Source of the DNA: Saturnia japonica | Taxonomy: Eukaryota > Arthropoda > Insecta > Lepidoptera > Saturniidae | Assembly (NCBI GenBank): GCA_033032175.1 | Contig: CM065318.1 | Span: 3,906,001 to 3,970,000 of the forward strand | DNA: 64,000 nucleotides | Direction: 5' to 3' | Part shown: one piece after another, positions 21,404-34,475 of the stretch | Layout of the letters: the number at the start of each line of letters is the position of its first letter | How positions within the stretch are numbered: the first letter of the stretch is position 1 | Made by a program: the position numbers and the translations under genes | Notes under the pieces: generated by a model | What the model saw: only the letters and a program-made list of their open reading frames with translations | Told to the model about the DNA's origin: nothing | The model's database searches: none

Positions 21404-21472
21404 ATGACCCTACTTTTTCTCAGTGGGGGTAAAAATGTATATATAGTAAATATTACTTACAATGGATCTCAG

Positions 21473-21686
21473 GTGGGAGAAAGACGTTGGAGATGTGGTA
21501 GAAGCAGCAGTAAGAGGCGCTGGTGGAATATCAGCAGCTCGAGCTCGCCTGCACGCCGCACTGCTGGCACTACATGGCCCTCCGCCACGGGTGCCTAACC
21601 GTGGGCCTTCGCTCCCGTACTGCGGGCCCGGGGTCAAGCCTGGGGACGTCACTATGATGTCCAAGAACACTGAAATGTCTTTGTTG
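21473..21686 (+). CDS. Unidentified host gene, exon D
   Basis: The acceptor is ACAATGGATCTCAG and the donor is TTGTTG|GTGAGT. The first base completes an Arg codon, then 71 codons follow and the exon closes on a codon boundary. The peptide has a likely helix (EKDVGDVVEAAVRGAGGISA, then ARARLHAALLALH), a proline-rich PPPRVPNRGPSLPYCGPG, and VTMMSKNTEMSLL. The next intron is phase 0. No downstream exon can be assigned with confidence. The encoded protein is unrecognised. Confidence 0.78.
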
Positions 21687-21790
21687 GTGAGTTATATAGT
21701 TAGTAATTTCAAAGCATTGTATCTTTTATCTCGTTTAAATGTGATTATGCTCTATTCCTTTCGCAGTTAAGTATTTTTATTTGAAATATA

Positions 21791-23075
21791 CAGGCTGGAT
21801 TTTGAGATGAGGTAGTGAGGGTAGTTACCTTAACTGTTGTAGCTACATGAAAACATTCTGAGGAGAGTGCCCTTAGTTATTTAAGAAATTTTGAGTGACA
21901 TTTACAGTTTTTTTTAAGTATTTGCCAACAAGAAAATGGGCAATTTACACAAAAAATATTTTTTATTCCAATCGATCCGTTTCTTATAACGATCAATAAA
22001 CTATGGGACCAACTGAGGTTAGAATACTAAAAATGTCAAAAATAGCAAAAATAACTTTCCCCTATATATTTTATAGGAAATCATCGTAGCTTCGATAACA
22101 TTTTGCAAGAAAAGAGACTTCAACTTATTTTATCCTTCATTCAACTTTTTATTATGGATAGTATGCGCTAGAAGAAGAAGAAGACTGGACAAGTAAAGAA
22201 AAAAAAAACTTCTAATTTCGAACGAAAACATATAATTATTTTATTAACCGACATCAAAAAAGACGGAGGTTACTCAATTCAAATGTTTTTTTTATGGATG
22301 TTCAGCCATAACTACTTTTTTTATGAACCATTTTGGATTAATCTTTTTTTGTTTGATAGGGGGTACCTTAAGTTTGATCCCACTTTAATTTCATTAGCAT
22401 TTGACCTTCGACTTCGAAGATACATCAGGGAACTCTTCAAAATCATTGAAGATGGTTTCCTTTTTTGTTAAAAATTGTCTTGATAACTTTGAAAATAAAA
22501 ATCTACATAGTTTGTTGCATGTTACTTCTGACATTCTTAGACAAAAAATACCAATAATAATCTTCTAGTAAATCTAAACGTTCTGAATTTGAGGTCATTT
22601 TTCTCTAAGAATGTTCGAAGTGACAAGCAATAAACTATGTAGATTTTCATTTTCAAAGATAATAATTATGTATATATATAAAAAATATATATTCGTTCAA
22701 AATTAGAAGTTTTTTTTTTGTTGAGTCTTATTTGTATCGCCCAGATTATCCATAATAAAAAGTTCAATGAAGGAAAAAATATGTTGGAGTCTCTGTTCTT
22801 GCAATATGTTATTGAAGCTGCAATGTATGTGAAGAGTTTTATTGCTCTAACCTCAGTTGGTCCCATAGTTTATTGACCGTTATAAGAAACAGGATTGATT
22901 GTAATAAAAAAGTTTTTGTGTTTAAATTGCCCATTTTCTTGCGGACTTTGACACTTTAAAAAAAAAAAAAATTTATGTCACTCAGAATTTCTTAGAAATT
23001 AAGGACAGTCTCCTCAGAAAGTTTTCACGGTTAAGGTACCTCTACCCTTACTGCCCCATCCAAAAAATCCACCTG
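21791..23075. mobile_element. Fold-back element with long inverted repeats, TA-flanked
   Basis: The left end CAGGCTGGATTTTGAGATG and the right end CATCCAAAAAATCCACCTG are inverted copies flanked by TA on both sides (21789-21790, 23076-23077). The homology continues inward for more than 400 bp: GAAAATGGGCAATTTACAC opposite AAATTGCCCATTTTCTTG, AACTATGGGACCAACTGAGG opposite CCTCAGTTGGTCCCATAG, and AAATCTACATAGTTTG opposite AAACTATGTAGATTTTC near the centre. Arm identity is about 80-85% by eye. The TA duplication points to Tc1/mariner-type mobilisation. It lies in the fourth intron of the host gene, or downstream of it. Confidence 0.8.
22240..22484 (+). repeat. TTGAAGTCGGTTAA family, copy 4, nested in the fold-back element
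   Basis: The insertion interrupts the left arm between ACATATAATTATTTT and ATAACTTTGAAAAT; the right arm has the uninterrupted counterpart (ATCTTTGAAAATG near 22655). It therefore post-dates the fold-back element and reveals the family's ends: TTAACCGACATCAAAAAAG on one side and GTTAAAAATTGTCTTG on the other. Confidence 0.75.
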
Positions 23076-23224
23076 TACATTGTTATTGTAAAACCAACCA
23101 CATACGCTACAATGTAGTGGAGAGGTCTAGTTATTGAAATCTGCGCAGGCGACCAGTGTAAAATCGAGAACATTTTTTTTCACCGTACGGTGTATATAAA
23201 TAAGTGTGCCTAAAGACGCGACGC

Positions 23225-23320
23225 TCCAAGTCCGGTGAAGCTGTAAAAGCCGCAGCGGCTCTGTTTTAGGATAGGGTCTCTAAGGCTAACAGAGTAGTCA
23301 GTTCTAAAAAAAAAAAAAAA
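23225..23320 (+). mobile_element. Jockey-like LINE, 96-bp 3' end
   Basis: CCAAGTCCGGTGAAGCTGTA, then GTCTCTAAGGCTAACAG, AGTCAGTTCT and an A-run. AAGACGCGACGC (23213-23224) and AAGACGCAACGC (23321-23332) are the target-site duplication with one difference. An extremely 5'-truncated copy. Confidence 0.85.
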
Positions 23321-23764
23321 AAGACGCAACGCAGTGACGTACGGGTCGACCTATGCAGATGTACGATGTACCCCACGGTAGACCATAGCGTATATGGCGG
23401 CTGTAACTTGTGATCTAATTTAAAATTTCTCACCATGTGTATGAACATGGACAACGAATTGGATCATGTAGTTACATAAAACATTGTAACGCAACAGAAT
23501 GTTGGTTGGAAGTTTCTTGATCATTGCCTACCTCACTACCGTTTTCAGATTTAACATAATCAGCAGCAATCGATATTCAGGAACTGACTTGAGAATAAAT
23601 ATAACTATCTGCAACGATATCATCACTTAATGTTAGGTATGGGCAAAATATTAACATAATTGTGCATTTTCTAATACGCGAGAAGTTTCTGCCATCGCAT
23701 CCGACTAATCTATAGCAATATTATAAAGAGAAAGATTTGATTTTTTGTTGTTTTTTGGTTATCT

Positions 23765-24115
23765 ATACATATAAAATGCTTTGTCCTGAATGACTGACGG
23801 ATCAATGCACAAATTAAACCACTGATCATAGAGGCATGAAACTTGGAGAGTGTGTTCTTTGTTTGACGTAAGCATCCGATAAGAAAGAATTTTCCGAAAT
23901 TCTAGCCCTAAGAGGGTGAAAAAGGGAGGCAAAGCTTGTATGGGACAAGGTGATCCCATGGTCCAATCTACTTTAAATTTTACATAAACCTTTTTTAACA
24001 AAATTGATGGAAGACGTGTTTCGTATTTTATTGAAATTCATCCCCTAACGGGGTTAAAAAGGGATAGAAAGTTATTTTGGCGGTGATTTGCTTCGAAGTT
24101 GATATCATTACTCCT
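23765..24115 (+). repeat. Dispersed repeat beginning CTATACATATAAAATGC
   Basis: The start and the phrases GACTGACGGATCAATGCAC, CATGAAACTTGGAGAGTG and CCTAAGAGGGTGAAAAAGGG resemble a class of insect repeats that begin much like the Helitron-like family. Read on the minus strand it has an 80-codon open frame with no coding signature. Confidence 0.4.
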
Positions 24116-24416
24116 TAGTGCGTTTGTTTTAAATTTCATTTTATTTTGACACATTTTTGAAAACTCCATCCGATTTTATTCAAAAAAGGTTGAACTCACT
24201 CAAAATAGCAAATACTCTTTAAAATTGGAATGTCTCAAATGTCACCGTACTATATTATTACCTCATTTGAAGGTTTCTAAGCTTAAAGAGGTTATGCACT
24301 TTTAGGACACGGCCTCATAGATACGTAGAGTTCAAAATTTGAAATGGTAAGGTCCAGAATATTTTGTTTATAAAATAGACGAATCATTCCATATTTCAAA
24401 AAAAAAACATGTAAAA

Positions 24417-24939
24417 TCTATACTAATAATATAATAAAACGGAAGATTTTTCTTGTTTGTTTAATTAAACACGCTAATCTCTGGAACTACCAGTCGGATT
24501 CAAAAAAATCTTTTTTTATATGATAACCAGACTCACGAGGAGTAGTATAGGCTATTTAAGATTTGGCTACAATTCAAAGATAGCTTTAAATATTGATTCT
24601 TAAAATTTCAGCAATGGTATATGTCTATCTCTAATACATAAGCCACAATAACGTATTTTGTGACAAAGCTTTGTTGAAAATTAAAAAGTGATTATATAGG
24701 CATTATTTTCAGACATAGCTTATTAATCCTTAGAAACAAAAGTTACTTCATTATAAAGACAAATTTTATGAAGTTAAATTTAACTCTTTAGAGTATGCTA
24801 TTTTGACACATAATTTAGGAGATGATGAAAAATGAAAATAATTTGTACTTGTGGCAAGAATGATATTACAAGGGTGCGTTGGTGCCGCGGTGTTTGTCGT
24901 ATAAAATTAACACGGGTGAAACCGTGGGGCACAGCCAGT
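24417..24939 (+). mobile_element. Helitron-like non-autonomous element, nearly full length
   Basis: It starts TCTATACTAATAATATAATA, continues with AAACACGCTAATCTCTGGAA and CTACCAGTCGGATTC, and ends ACCGTGGGGCACAGCCAGTA. This is the plus-oriented counterpart of 9905-10451 and one of the better-preserved copies; the final CTAG is mutated to CCAG. Confidence 0.65.
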
Positions 24940-25734
24940 AATGGATAAAATCAAAAACTACTGGACCGATTTTAAAATTCTTTCACCAATATAAAGCTAC
25001 GGTATCAGGCTATATTATAATTAGAAAAATTAATTTATTCCCCATAAAAATGTCGATAGTTTTACACAAAGTACAAAAAATTGCCCACACGGGTGCGTTG
25101 ACGATAAGAAGACTAGTAATAAAAATAGTTGTTAGTCATAATTGTTTCCTCTCTTCTATTTGATTTGTATTGAACTATTTCATTTTACAATCTGCCCTCT
25201 AATTAGCTACGTACTTTGCAAGAACAAAACGATAGCATAAATAGCTTCTGCTAATGTTTGGTACCCTCTGGTACATAATATCGATATTTAGTGGATTTGC
25301 CATTTTGAAGCCGATATTTAGCCATTTCTCTGTGCTCATATGAATTCTATTGTATATAGGCGTTCTTCTATTCGTTACATCTATCTATTCCTCCCGGATA
25401 TTTTATTACAATATAATTTATAATAAAAATTAATTTCACCTTCAAATACAGTATGTGCAAAACTTAGGTACTTTTTAACGGTTAATAAAACAGAGAAGGT
25501 AACTGTGTAGTAAGATCATTTTAGTATTAAATAATAATATAATTTTAATTTTATTGCATAGTTACTAAAGTTAATATTAACACGTAGGTGCAAAAACTAT
25601 ATAGTCTTCGTATGGTAATCAATTTTGTATATAAAACTTTCATATCCGTTTTTATATTACGGAAAACGTTTACTCTTAGATGCTTCCTTCTCATAGATTG
25701 TTTTATGCACCGTGTTACATGTATTTCTTCTTCC

Positions 25735-25965
25735 TGATTAATTTAAGAGCTCAAGCTCTTCTCGGTGAAGTAGTTGCCACTGTTCCTTATCCTCTTTTTT
25801 CTTTTGATCTCTTGATATGACACGACTCCTACTTTATCTTTTACTTGTTGGAAAAAGCTTCGTTTAGGTTTTCCTCTTTCTCAACGCTTTCCTTTATTTT
25901 TCCTTCCAATATTGTTTTAAATAACTTGTTATGCCGTATCACAACCATTGGGCCACATTCGATTG
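25735..25965 (-). pseudogene. LINE C-terminal fragment (RTE-like)
   Basis: On the minus strand, phrases such as ILEGKIKGK and QVKDKVGVVSYQEIK followed by QLLHREELEL can be read through frameshifts. These match the C-terminal end of RTE-type LINE polymerases as I know them. Strongly decayed. Confidence 0.55.
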
Positions 25966-28284
25966 GCTTGGATTTGACGTGTATTTATGTATTTAATGTA
26001 CGTGTATTTGTACACTATTAACGTTACTTATCAACTATTGCAAGAGTGCGAGGCATGGGATAGCTAGCACAAACTATTTTTTTTTTTTTTCAATATTAGT
26101 CAAGTGTGTATTACACTAGCACAAACGCTTTCATACTAAATTACCTATACCAGCTTGTGAATATTCCACTATATAGGGCATGGCCTCTAGCCGAAGGATG
26201 TACATGCATAACCAACAGACACTGGCTGGTTTAAAAATGTGAAAAACCATTATTGGGTCATGCGGGTAGTGACCCAGTCGAGTATAGATACCTAGAATCC
26301 CGCTTGGTTACTGTTAGTTCACAATAGGACGGACAACAGTTTGTAGATTCTGTATATGTCTCGGAATACATATTAGCATATGTTCTGATGACACTGTTCA
26401 CATTAGAGATACTCGATAAAACTATCGGCAACGATAAATTTGCAACAACACAACGTTCGTTCGATCATTAAATGTTCTAGTTTTATGGACGTTACACGTG
26501 GTGTATGGTGGTCGCGGTTCTTTCGAACAACTGTTGTGTCCTACCATTGAGCAAATAGCGATTTTTAATATCGGAAAACAATAATTCTTGGCTATTAAAA
26601 TGTGTTTTGAAATACATATTCAAATACGATAAATCATTTCCCACAATTTTAGATCCTTCACCTTACCGGTAGAGGCGCTGCTAGTTGATATAATTATGTA
26701 AGCAAATAACACTTTGTGGTATTTGTACGATAGTACCCGTTAAAGCAAAATTATTATTTTTACTGTACCGTGCTGTTGTGGAAAGGCCTCCAAGCCAACG
26801 TGTGTGCGTTTTCTCCTTCTTATAATATTGGCTTCATCAAACGAGGCGAGCAAGTGCATCTGCCGGAACACACCTATTGGCGCTTGACGATAAATTTTGA
26901 AATTCGGGTGGTGGTGGTAGTAATTAGAAAATAATAAATAAAATTTGTATGAAAGTCATGTATTACAGTTTTGTGAAGATGGAATATCATCTACGATGTT
27001 TCCAAAAGACAAAAAATACTTGAATAAAAGTTTTAAATGTTATTATTGTAGTCTTAACTTACTGGATTTAATAAATTATCATGAAGTGCGAGATGATGAA
27101 ATTAGCTATCAAATATAAATTAATTTTACTGGCTTTTTTATTGTATAATTATAATTTAACTTTAAATAAATGAATGTTATTTATTAAATTGAATTTATTT
27201 TTGTCTTGTTACGTCGAAGAAATATAACTTGTCACGTGCTGTCACGTGCTTACAAAGTACACACATTTTTTTTACCCGACTGCACGACGCAAATAAGGGT
27301 AATGTATAAGTGTCACTAAATACACTAAAATGTTTAAAATAAAAATTAATAATTTAAAAAATTAGAGAAGCCAGTTGGCAATCGCCCTGGTGTATCAGTT
27401 AATCTGTATATATAAAGCGAAAGGTCACGAATTTACCTACTGACTAAACAGTTAAGTAAATAAAATTGTCATTGCTGTCGAGTGACCGTTCTGTGAAACA
27501 CTTTTTAATCTAAGAGGTCTCCCACCAACCAAGATATACAAGTTGTAGTTAAGAGGAAAAAAGTATGTTTGGGTTGGCGTTGAAAAGTCCTTGGACTATT
27601 TTAATGGACTTGCTATTTTACTGCTACGATGATGGCATGATCGGGCATAAACTATCACACAAATCGAATCCGTACTATAGTGACGGTAACAATGATTTTT
27701 AATCAAAAGGTTTGGTTGCCAAAATTAAGATGAATGAATTTCTCTTTGAGGCACAATGATCAAATGCTACTATATATTTCAGATAATTAAATACGGTCTT
27801 TTTAGAATGTAGTTAATATAACAACTTTCTACAATTAAAAAATTCAACTTAACGTATTCGTATATTTTTTACGCAACGTTAATGTTATGTACAACTATTT
27901 TATATACTATATCTTAACTGAGTACTGGCCGTTAAATGTGTAATATACGCATAATTAATTAGCTTTTTCACAATACAACAGCCTTCATAATCCTATTTTT
28001 AATAGTTTTTTTACAATAATTAAATAGCAATACATCTTGGAATTACTTTTAATGATAATTTATTTTATCACTAGTTGTTTGCAAATTTTTACTAATTAAC
28101 AATTGATTTAAAAAAAATCTTTTTATGTACTAATAGTAAGGAATTCCTGTGTGTAAAATATGAAATTTTACACGAGTTTAAGCTATGCGTTGTGTTCTTC
28201 CTAACTAGGCCACTAGTCCTCTTTAATGAAGACCATTACTGCCATTATCAAGTCAATTTTAGTGTCCTGTCTTATGCAGACTTC
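25966..28284. other. AT-rich sequence, only small repeat pieces
   Basis: A piece at about 26790-26880 (TATAATATTGGCTTCATCAA, ACGAGGCG) is shared with 44190-44240. A 10-bp direct repeat GTCACGTGCT occurs at about 27233-27252. A family-G terminal piece ACCCGACTGC is near 27275. No gene is supported. Confidence 0.5.
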
Positions 28285-28500
28285 AGAAGCCTAACAAAAT
28301 GGTGTCTCCCCTTGTTAAAGCTTTTTAGGGAGTTTTTGTAGGATATCGGAATAAATGCTTTCAGCTTATATTTATAATCCACTTCACTTATGCACAAAAA
28401 CCAAACTATATCATGCAAAACGCCACCAATATTACATAATATAGGGTCAAAAACCTAAGTAAATGAATTAAAAATAAAAACCACAACATGTCACTTCAAG
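28285..28500 (+). repeat. Dispersed repeat, pair with 32285-32490
   Basis: Shared blocks: CTTGTTAAAGC / CTTGTTAGAGC, GGGAGTTTTTGT, AACCAAACTATATCA, CACCAATATTACA and AACCTAAGT. The orientation is the same. Non-coding; class unknown. Confidence 0.6.
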
Positions 28501-30630
28501 ATCCCGCCCAAAACTCCTCTGTGTTGTCTATTATACCTTTTAGGGATGAGCAATAATCGTCGATACTTTCGCAATATTGATGTTACCCTTGAAAACACAT
28601 GACATATCTACATGTACCTTATATTCTCAGATTTTAAATTATGTTATGTTAAAATTATTTTATACTTTTAATTCGACTCTAAAACGTAATGTAATAAAAA
28701 GATATTTTTATTAAAATAATTTTCCGTTTAAATCATTCAAGTTTAGGGGGAAATAGAGATAAGATATAGACATAGATTATATAATATTTATTACCTACGT
28801 TAATAATACGAGCATAGTCGTATACAATTTATATTAATTAGAATTTTATTAGCACCGGGACTATAATATGCATGATTGGACTGAAATTATACCGATACTA
28901 ATTCATTACCTACTTTATTAACTGTTTTACTTTTGAAATTACTTTGACCGTAATATAATACTTCATTTATAAAACATAGTGTGTCCAGAATCCACATACT
29001 TCACTCTATCAAAGATTATAACCACTTTAAAGTTATTTCGCAAACGGATCTCTGAATTGAAAAAAATGGCTTTTACACTCCCGTAATATTTTTAACGACC
29101 TATCTTATTAAATACCCCACAATGAGACAAAAGAGAGAAAAACATCACAGCTTAACGTATAGAGCAGGTACACTACAATTTTTTTTAAACATTTTATTTT
29201 ATCACTTTGTCATCGTGATTAAAATGGTACACCCATATCGAATTACAGCTTCCACTACTTAGAATTTCTAAACTAACCTGCTGATAGACAGACAGACATT
29301 GCGAAATTATAGAGGTTCCTTTTTGCGTTTGGAATCCTGAAAACAGTAGTTTGTATGTAAACTTGATAGGCAAATTATTTTCAATATTTAAAGATGTAGG
29401 ATCTTTCGCTTTTCAAACCTACAACAATTTAATAAGACTTCTGTAATAATTATATAGGTTGCGTTAATATAATAAACAAACATCTGAAATGTTTAACTCG
29501 ACTCCCTTGGATGACGAATTCGCCATTTTCACGTACATTTCTGTTATTTATGGGATCCAAAGAGTTAAGGCTAATGAAATTTCGCACAGTAGTTTCTTAA
29601 ATTCCACATGTGAGCACTAATAATGTATTTTTGCAAATTGATTCTATAAGAGTGTTAAATAAGGGGTAAAAAATAGAATAATTTCTAGAATGTTGCTAGA
29701 TTCTTCACAAAACTTTATTTTACTTCATAAAAATTATGTGTAAAGTGTCATATAATCATTTGGTTCGAATATTTTTTTAAATCAAATGCATGAGTATATT
29801 TTACGAGTATCTAATGGCAAAGCCTTTAGTCAAAAATGCTTAATAAATACCAAACAAGAACAAACGACATTAGACAGGATTTGCTTAGACATTATCCGAG
29901 TGAAGGACATTCTCAATTAGGATTTTTTATTTAGAATACAAGTTTCATAATCACTTTTTATATTTGTGTGGTATCTAGGATGTGAATTATAATAATTAAT
30001 TGATAAAAATATAAAGTAACATTTTGTAAACATGATTATGTAACATTTGTATTTTTAAATAAAATATTTCTTTAAAATCTACCTATCTACCAACCACCTA
30101 TTTATTTTGCGGCTCTGTTTGATGAACTTGGCTCGCAGTTGACCTCAGTACGTAAAGAAGGTAAATAACAAACTTTCGTAGGGAACGAATTAACAATGAC
30201 CCACGCAACATTACTTCCACATTTCATTGACAACTTAACTGACCACGTCTTTTATTTAGATAATTAATAAAATTCTTAAGATATATTTACAACAGTATAA
30301 TGTGGAAACGTCGAATTTCGAGGTTTTGTTCATAACAACAATGTATCGATTATTTAGGGGAACTAATATCGATGTTAAAGCATCCATTTTTTTTTCAAAA
30401 CATTCAAAAGGATCTGTCATTCTTGATTGGTAGACAACGCATAGCTTAAACCAGTGGGCCTAGAAATATGAAGTTTTGCAATGAATTTCCTTATATAATG
30501 TAGGTGCACTAATAAAGAATTTTTGAAAATTTATTGTCTGAGCGTTTTACGTAGAGAATTAAATATAGGATTCTGATAAACTGATTATGTGACTATAATA
30601 ATATCTTATGACAATAAAAAAGGAAACAAT
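28501..30630. other. AT-rich sequence, no gene seen
   Basis: No open frame, repeat pair or splice-bounded block is recognised. A short tail-like fragment (gatagacagacagacattgc) near 29285 may be from a Helitron-like element. Confidence 0.5.
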
Positions 30631-30631
30631 G

Positions 30632-30850
30632 GTATTGTAGTGCATGGGCATCGCGTCGATCGACGTGAGCTCGAATCTCTAAGTTTTTTATAACTGGTTA
30701 GGCACCACCATCGAGTTTAAAATCTGTCGCCTATAGATGTGTTCTGGCAGCTGTATTTGAGCTAGACCCCGCTAGGCTTATGTTACCATTTTGAACTATA
30801 TCATAACTTAAAATCAGGTAACATTTTTACCAAACGGTGAACATATAAAG
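30632..30850 (+). repeat. tRNA-derived SINE
   Basis: The head TGTAGTGCATGGGCATCGCG and the B-box-like GACGTGAGCTCGAATCTC are followed by GTTCTGGCAGCTGTATTTGA and AAAATCAGGTAAC. Same family as 31870-32155. Confidence 0.6.
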
Positions 30851-31561
30851 AATAAAAAAGAAAAGTAATTGGTCAAAAAACACAATATTAAAAAAAACTG
30901 GCTCATTAAGAGTTAATTTCAAAATAGTTTAACACACGATAAGTTTATGTAGTTAAGTAACTCAGGTTTCAATTTCACAACGAGTTAAGTTGCCATACTA
31001 GCTTCTTGCAAACAGAATAAGTGGTCACTGGTCAGTGTAATAACATCAACGAATACTTGTACGTGATTAGGTCACAAGATAATTTACATCCTAATAAATA
31101 CGTATTAATTTGGTGATACAATAGAATAATTGAAGATATATTGGTTGGTAAAAACATTATCAAAAACTTGAATTAAAATGATAAATGTTATTATTAAATA
31201 TTTAAGGATATTTTAAGACCTTATGAGAACTTTGAGATAATATTTAAAATTCCAAAATAAAGGTATACCTATAACTATGAATATTCAGCGTTCAATTTAT
31301 TCAGTTTCATTCCGAGTTTGACCTCTTTTGTAGCCTAATTTGATTGGACTATAAATAAATACTGTAGAAACATATAATTATCCCGGAAAGCGATATACCT
31401 AAACGTGCCTATATTGCGGGTATTAGGTAAAGATAAATGGTGGTCACGAACCAATCGGAAACAATAGACTAGTTGACTCTTTTTTAAAGTAGGTAGGTTT
31501 TATATCATTAATTATTGTCCGATAAGAGGAAAAAATATTACCATATTTTTTTGGACTTAGG

Positions 31562-31729
31562 AAACCGCAAAACTTTATTTTAATGGTTTACTTTTTGTAA
31601 ACAGGCGAAAACACTGTCAGCAATATTACTCTATATTGTCATGTAAAACCGCAAAACCTTATTTTAATGGTTTACTTTTTGTAAACAGGCGAAAACACTG
31701 TCAGCAATATTACTCTATATTGTCATGTA
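31562..31729 (+). repeat. 84-bp tandem duplication
   Basis: Two head-to-tail units (31562-31645 and 31646-31729) start AAACCGCAAAACYTTATTTT and end TTGTCATGTA. They differ at a single base (T/C). The high identity against a decayed background suggests a recent event or an assembly duplication. Confidence 0.9.
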
Positions 31730-31869
31730 TATAGTTATGTTAATATATATTGTTGTGACGTCATACGAGTCGAAAACAAACATTCGACATTTAGCAAATA
31801 TTCATCATTGTAAATATGTCGATACTTTTTATGCCATAAATGTTATAATTAATGTCATAAATGTCAATG

Positions 31870-32155
31870 TCCTGAGCCTCCTTAGAGTCCTACTAGATTC
31901 GATGTACGTGAGTTCGAATACCTGCAGTGAACCTGCGCTTGCGGTGAAGGAAAACATTTTTATGAAACCATAGCACGGTGGTAGGGGTTTTTAGGTCTAG
32001 CTAGAACCCTGAAGTTCAAAATTTGTCACCAAACACTAACAGGTGTGGTTCCGGCAGCTGCACTTGAGAGCCACTCATCCACTGGACTTAAACACATCAT
32101 CACTTAAGATCAGGTGAGATTGTGGCCACAACGCTAAACCTATAACGATAAAAAA
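31870..32155 (+). repeat. tRNA-derived SINE
   Basis: ACGTGAGTTCGAATACCTGC is a B-box-like motif; then GGTTCCGGCAGCTGCACTTG, ATCATCACTTAAGATCAGGT and GAGATTGTGGCC. Same family as 30632. Confidence 0.6.
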
Positions 32156-32284
32156 ATATTAAAACACACGCAAACATAACAATCATTATACTCAATATTG
32201 CAGGCCTGTCTCCTTGTTTTGGCGCCACAAAAACAATTAACCGGTCCGTGCCAATGTATTTAAATAAGCATTCATAGTATTTTC

Positions 32285-32490
32285 CAATATTCAAAATGGG
32301 TCCAACAAGATGGTGGCTTCCTTGTTAGAGCTTTAAAGGGAGTTTTTGTGGCATCCCAGTTTATATTTATAATTCAGGTCACGAATGCACAATAACCAAA
32401 CTATATCACGCAAAATGCACCAATATTACACATTATGGAGTCAAAGAACCTAAGTTAAATGAATTAAATTATAAATCTCCGCCAAAAACA
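32285..32490 (+). repeat. Dispersed repeat, pair with 28285-28500
   Basis: See the landmarks at 28285. Here they read GGGAGTTTTTGTGGCATCCC, AACCAAACTATATCACGC and CACCAATATTACAC. Confidence 0.6.
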
Positions 32491-34325
32491 ACACGAGGTA
32501 TTTTTGATACCTAAATGTATGTTAATAATGCTGCCAATACAAAAATATAATTGTTGGTTTCTTATAATTATTATATTAATTTAATTTATAATTGTTGATA
32601 AGTAAGTTTTATTTTAATAATTTTAAAAATAAATCGGTATTATTTAATTTATAGGTAATTTAATTATCCTAGGTTGTTAACGGTAAATCTGCATTTACCT
32701 CAATCTGCAGCCTTTCAATTACCATAATCTTTTAAACGCCGGGCGAGATAACTCTGTACTGAGTAGGGAATTAAAATTGTTTATACAACCATTAACTAAG
32801 CTACGCATGAAGTTCCACACACATTAGTGGTCATTAAACATCGATTGACTGAAAATCAGATAGAATCGATTGTTTTGTAAAAACTACGAATGAAGTCGCT
32901 GGCGATTGCCAGTAAAAAATATGTTAGTACGTTAGTAGTTATTCATTTCATTTATGCCACCAAATATAATAAAAATTATCATCGTTGTTCACCGCGCCGC
33001 GTCGTCGTTCCGCGCCACGCAGTGTTTCGTATTCATTAATTTCAAAGAAGCCACAATTAATATTATTCTCTTAACTTATATAACTGTTCAGTTTATCTGA
33101 CACACGATTTATTGATTCTTATTTTATGTACTACATTTTTGTTATGATGATGGATGATAGACGAAGTGACTTCTTACTGCGAGCCACTCGCTGTTGTAAA
33201 TGTTTGACAATAGGAAATAAATGTTCAGTCTTAATTTTACCAATAACAATGTGAGGACAAAACTTCGAACTCATTTATAAGCATATTGCGCATATGGAGG
33301 AGCGTTAGATTTGGCATGGTTAAAGTTTATAAGGAGAAGGAGTGGGGAAAGCTAAAATTTATATATAATATGTGTTACTAATAGATTAAATTAAATGTTA
33401 CTGCGAATACTAAAATGACCAGTGCCAATGAACTTAGACCCCACAAAACATTGACATTGAAACTCAGTGAAAAATGGTCCAACCTAACTAGGGGAAGGGT
33501 GCCAAAGTGGACAAGGGCGCAACTGGTGAAGGCTGACTTAACTCGCATGTAACAAATATATACCAGCATTATGTCTTACTCTCTGATTGGAAAAATATGT
33601 GTTACTGGTTTTAACGAACGACTCGAAGACAGTTCCAATGGAACTTCAGATATTTCTAAGGAAGGCCATGCTGCAATAAGATATGCATAATATTAGTATT
33701 CACTTAAGTGTGTGTCCTCTCCCTCTGGACCTTGAACAAAATCCTTCCTTTTTATTTATAACAGTTGCACCATGATGTGGACGACGGAAATTCAACATAT
33801 TTCAAGATTCTTTGTCGAAAAACACGATGTCCGGTTAAGCTACGACTGACTCAACAACGCTGTAAATTTAGTTTGCTCCAACAGTCGACCCTGCGACCTT
33901 CACGTTTTTTAACACCTTGACCGATAAAGGTAGTCAAGGTGACAAACTAGAGGTCAAAATATATTTGTGATATATGTTTCTTTTTTCTATTTGGAATGTA
34001 CTGGATTTTACGACTCCAACTATAAGTAAATGGAGATATCTAAAAACCAATACTCACGTTTTGAGCTCGTGAGCTACCAATTTGTGCAACGCGTTGAATA
34101 GAAAATTGAAATGTATTAAGCAAACATTATCATCAATCACAATCAATTACGGATAACACTTTAAAAATTGAAGACAGATCATTCGTATTTAATTATGTTC
34201 TCAAAAACATGAAGTAATTACGTCAGAGTTTGAGGGTCACTCGAATATGATTTTTATCTTGATTTGTGTCGATTCAAATTGTATATACATTTAATTAGTA
34301 AATTGATTTCTACGTTGTTTTATGT
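32491..34325. other. AT-rich sequence, no gene seen
   Basis: There is a short GC-rich patch at about 32993-33035 (CACCGCGCCGCGTCGTCGTT) that I cannot assign. The open frames of 60-65 codons look random. Confidence 0.5.
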
Positions 34326-34327
34326 TG

Positions 34328-34475
34328 GTTTTAAGGACTGGCTCTCAAGTACAGCTGCTGGCGTATACTGATAGGAACTTGCCAGTGGATAAGTTAAGCA
34401 TGCTTTAGATAATGCAATAACACCATGCTGTAGTTTCATTACAATATTTTCCGCTCTTGAAAGCTCAGGTTCATT
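34328..34475 (-). repeat. SINE fragment (reverse orientation)
   Basis: GGCTCTCAAGTACAGCTGCT is the reverse complement of the AGCTGCACTTGAGAGCC block seen at 32055. Only the body remains. Confidence 0.5.
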
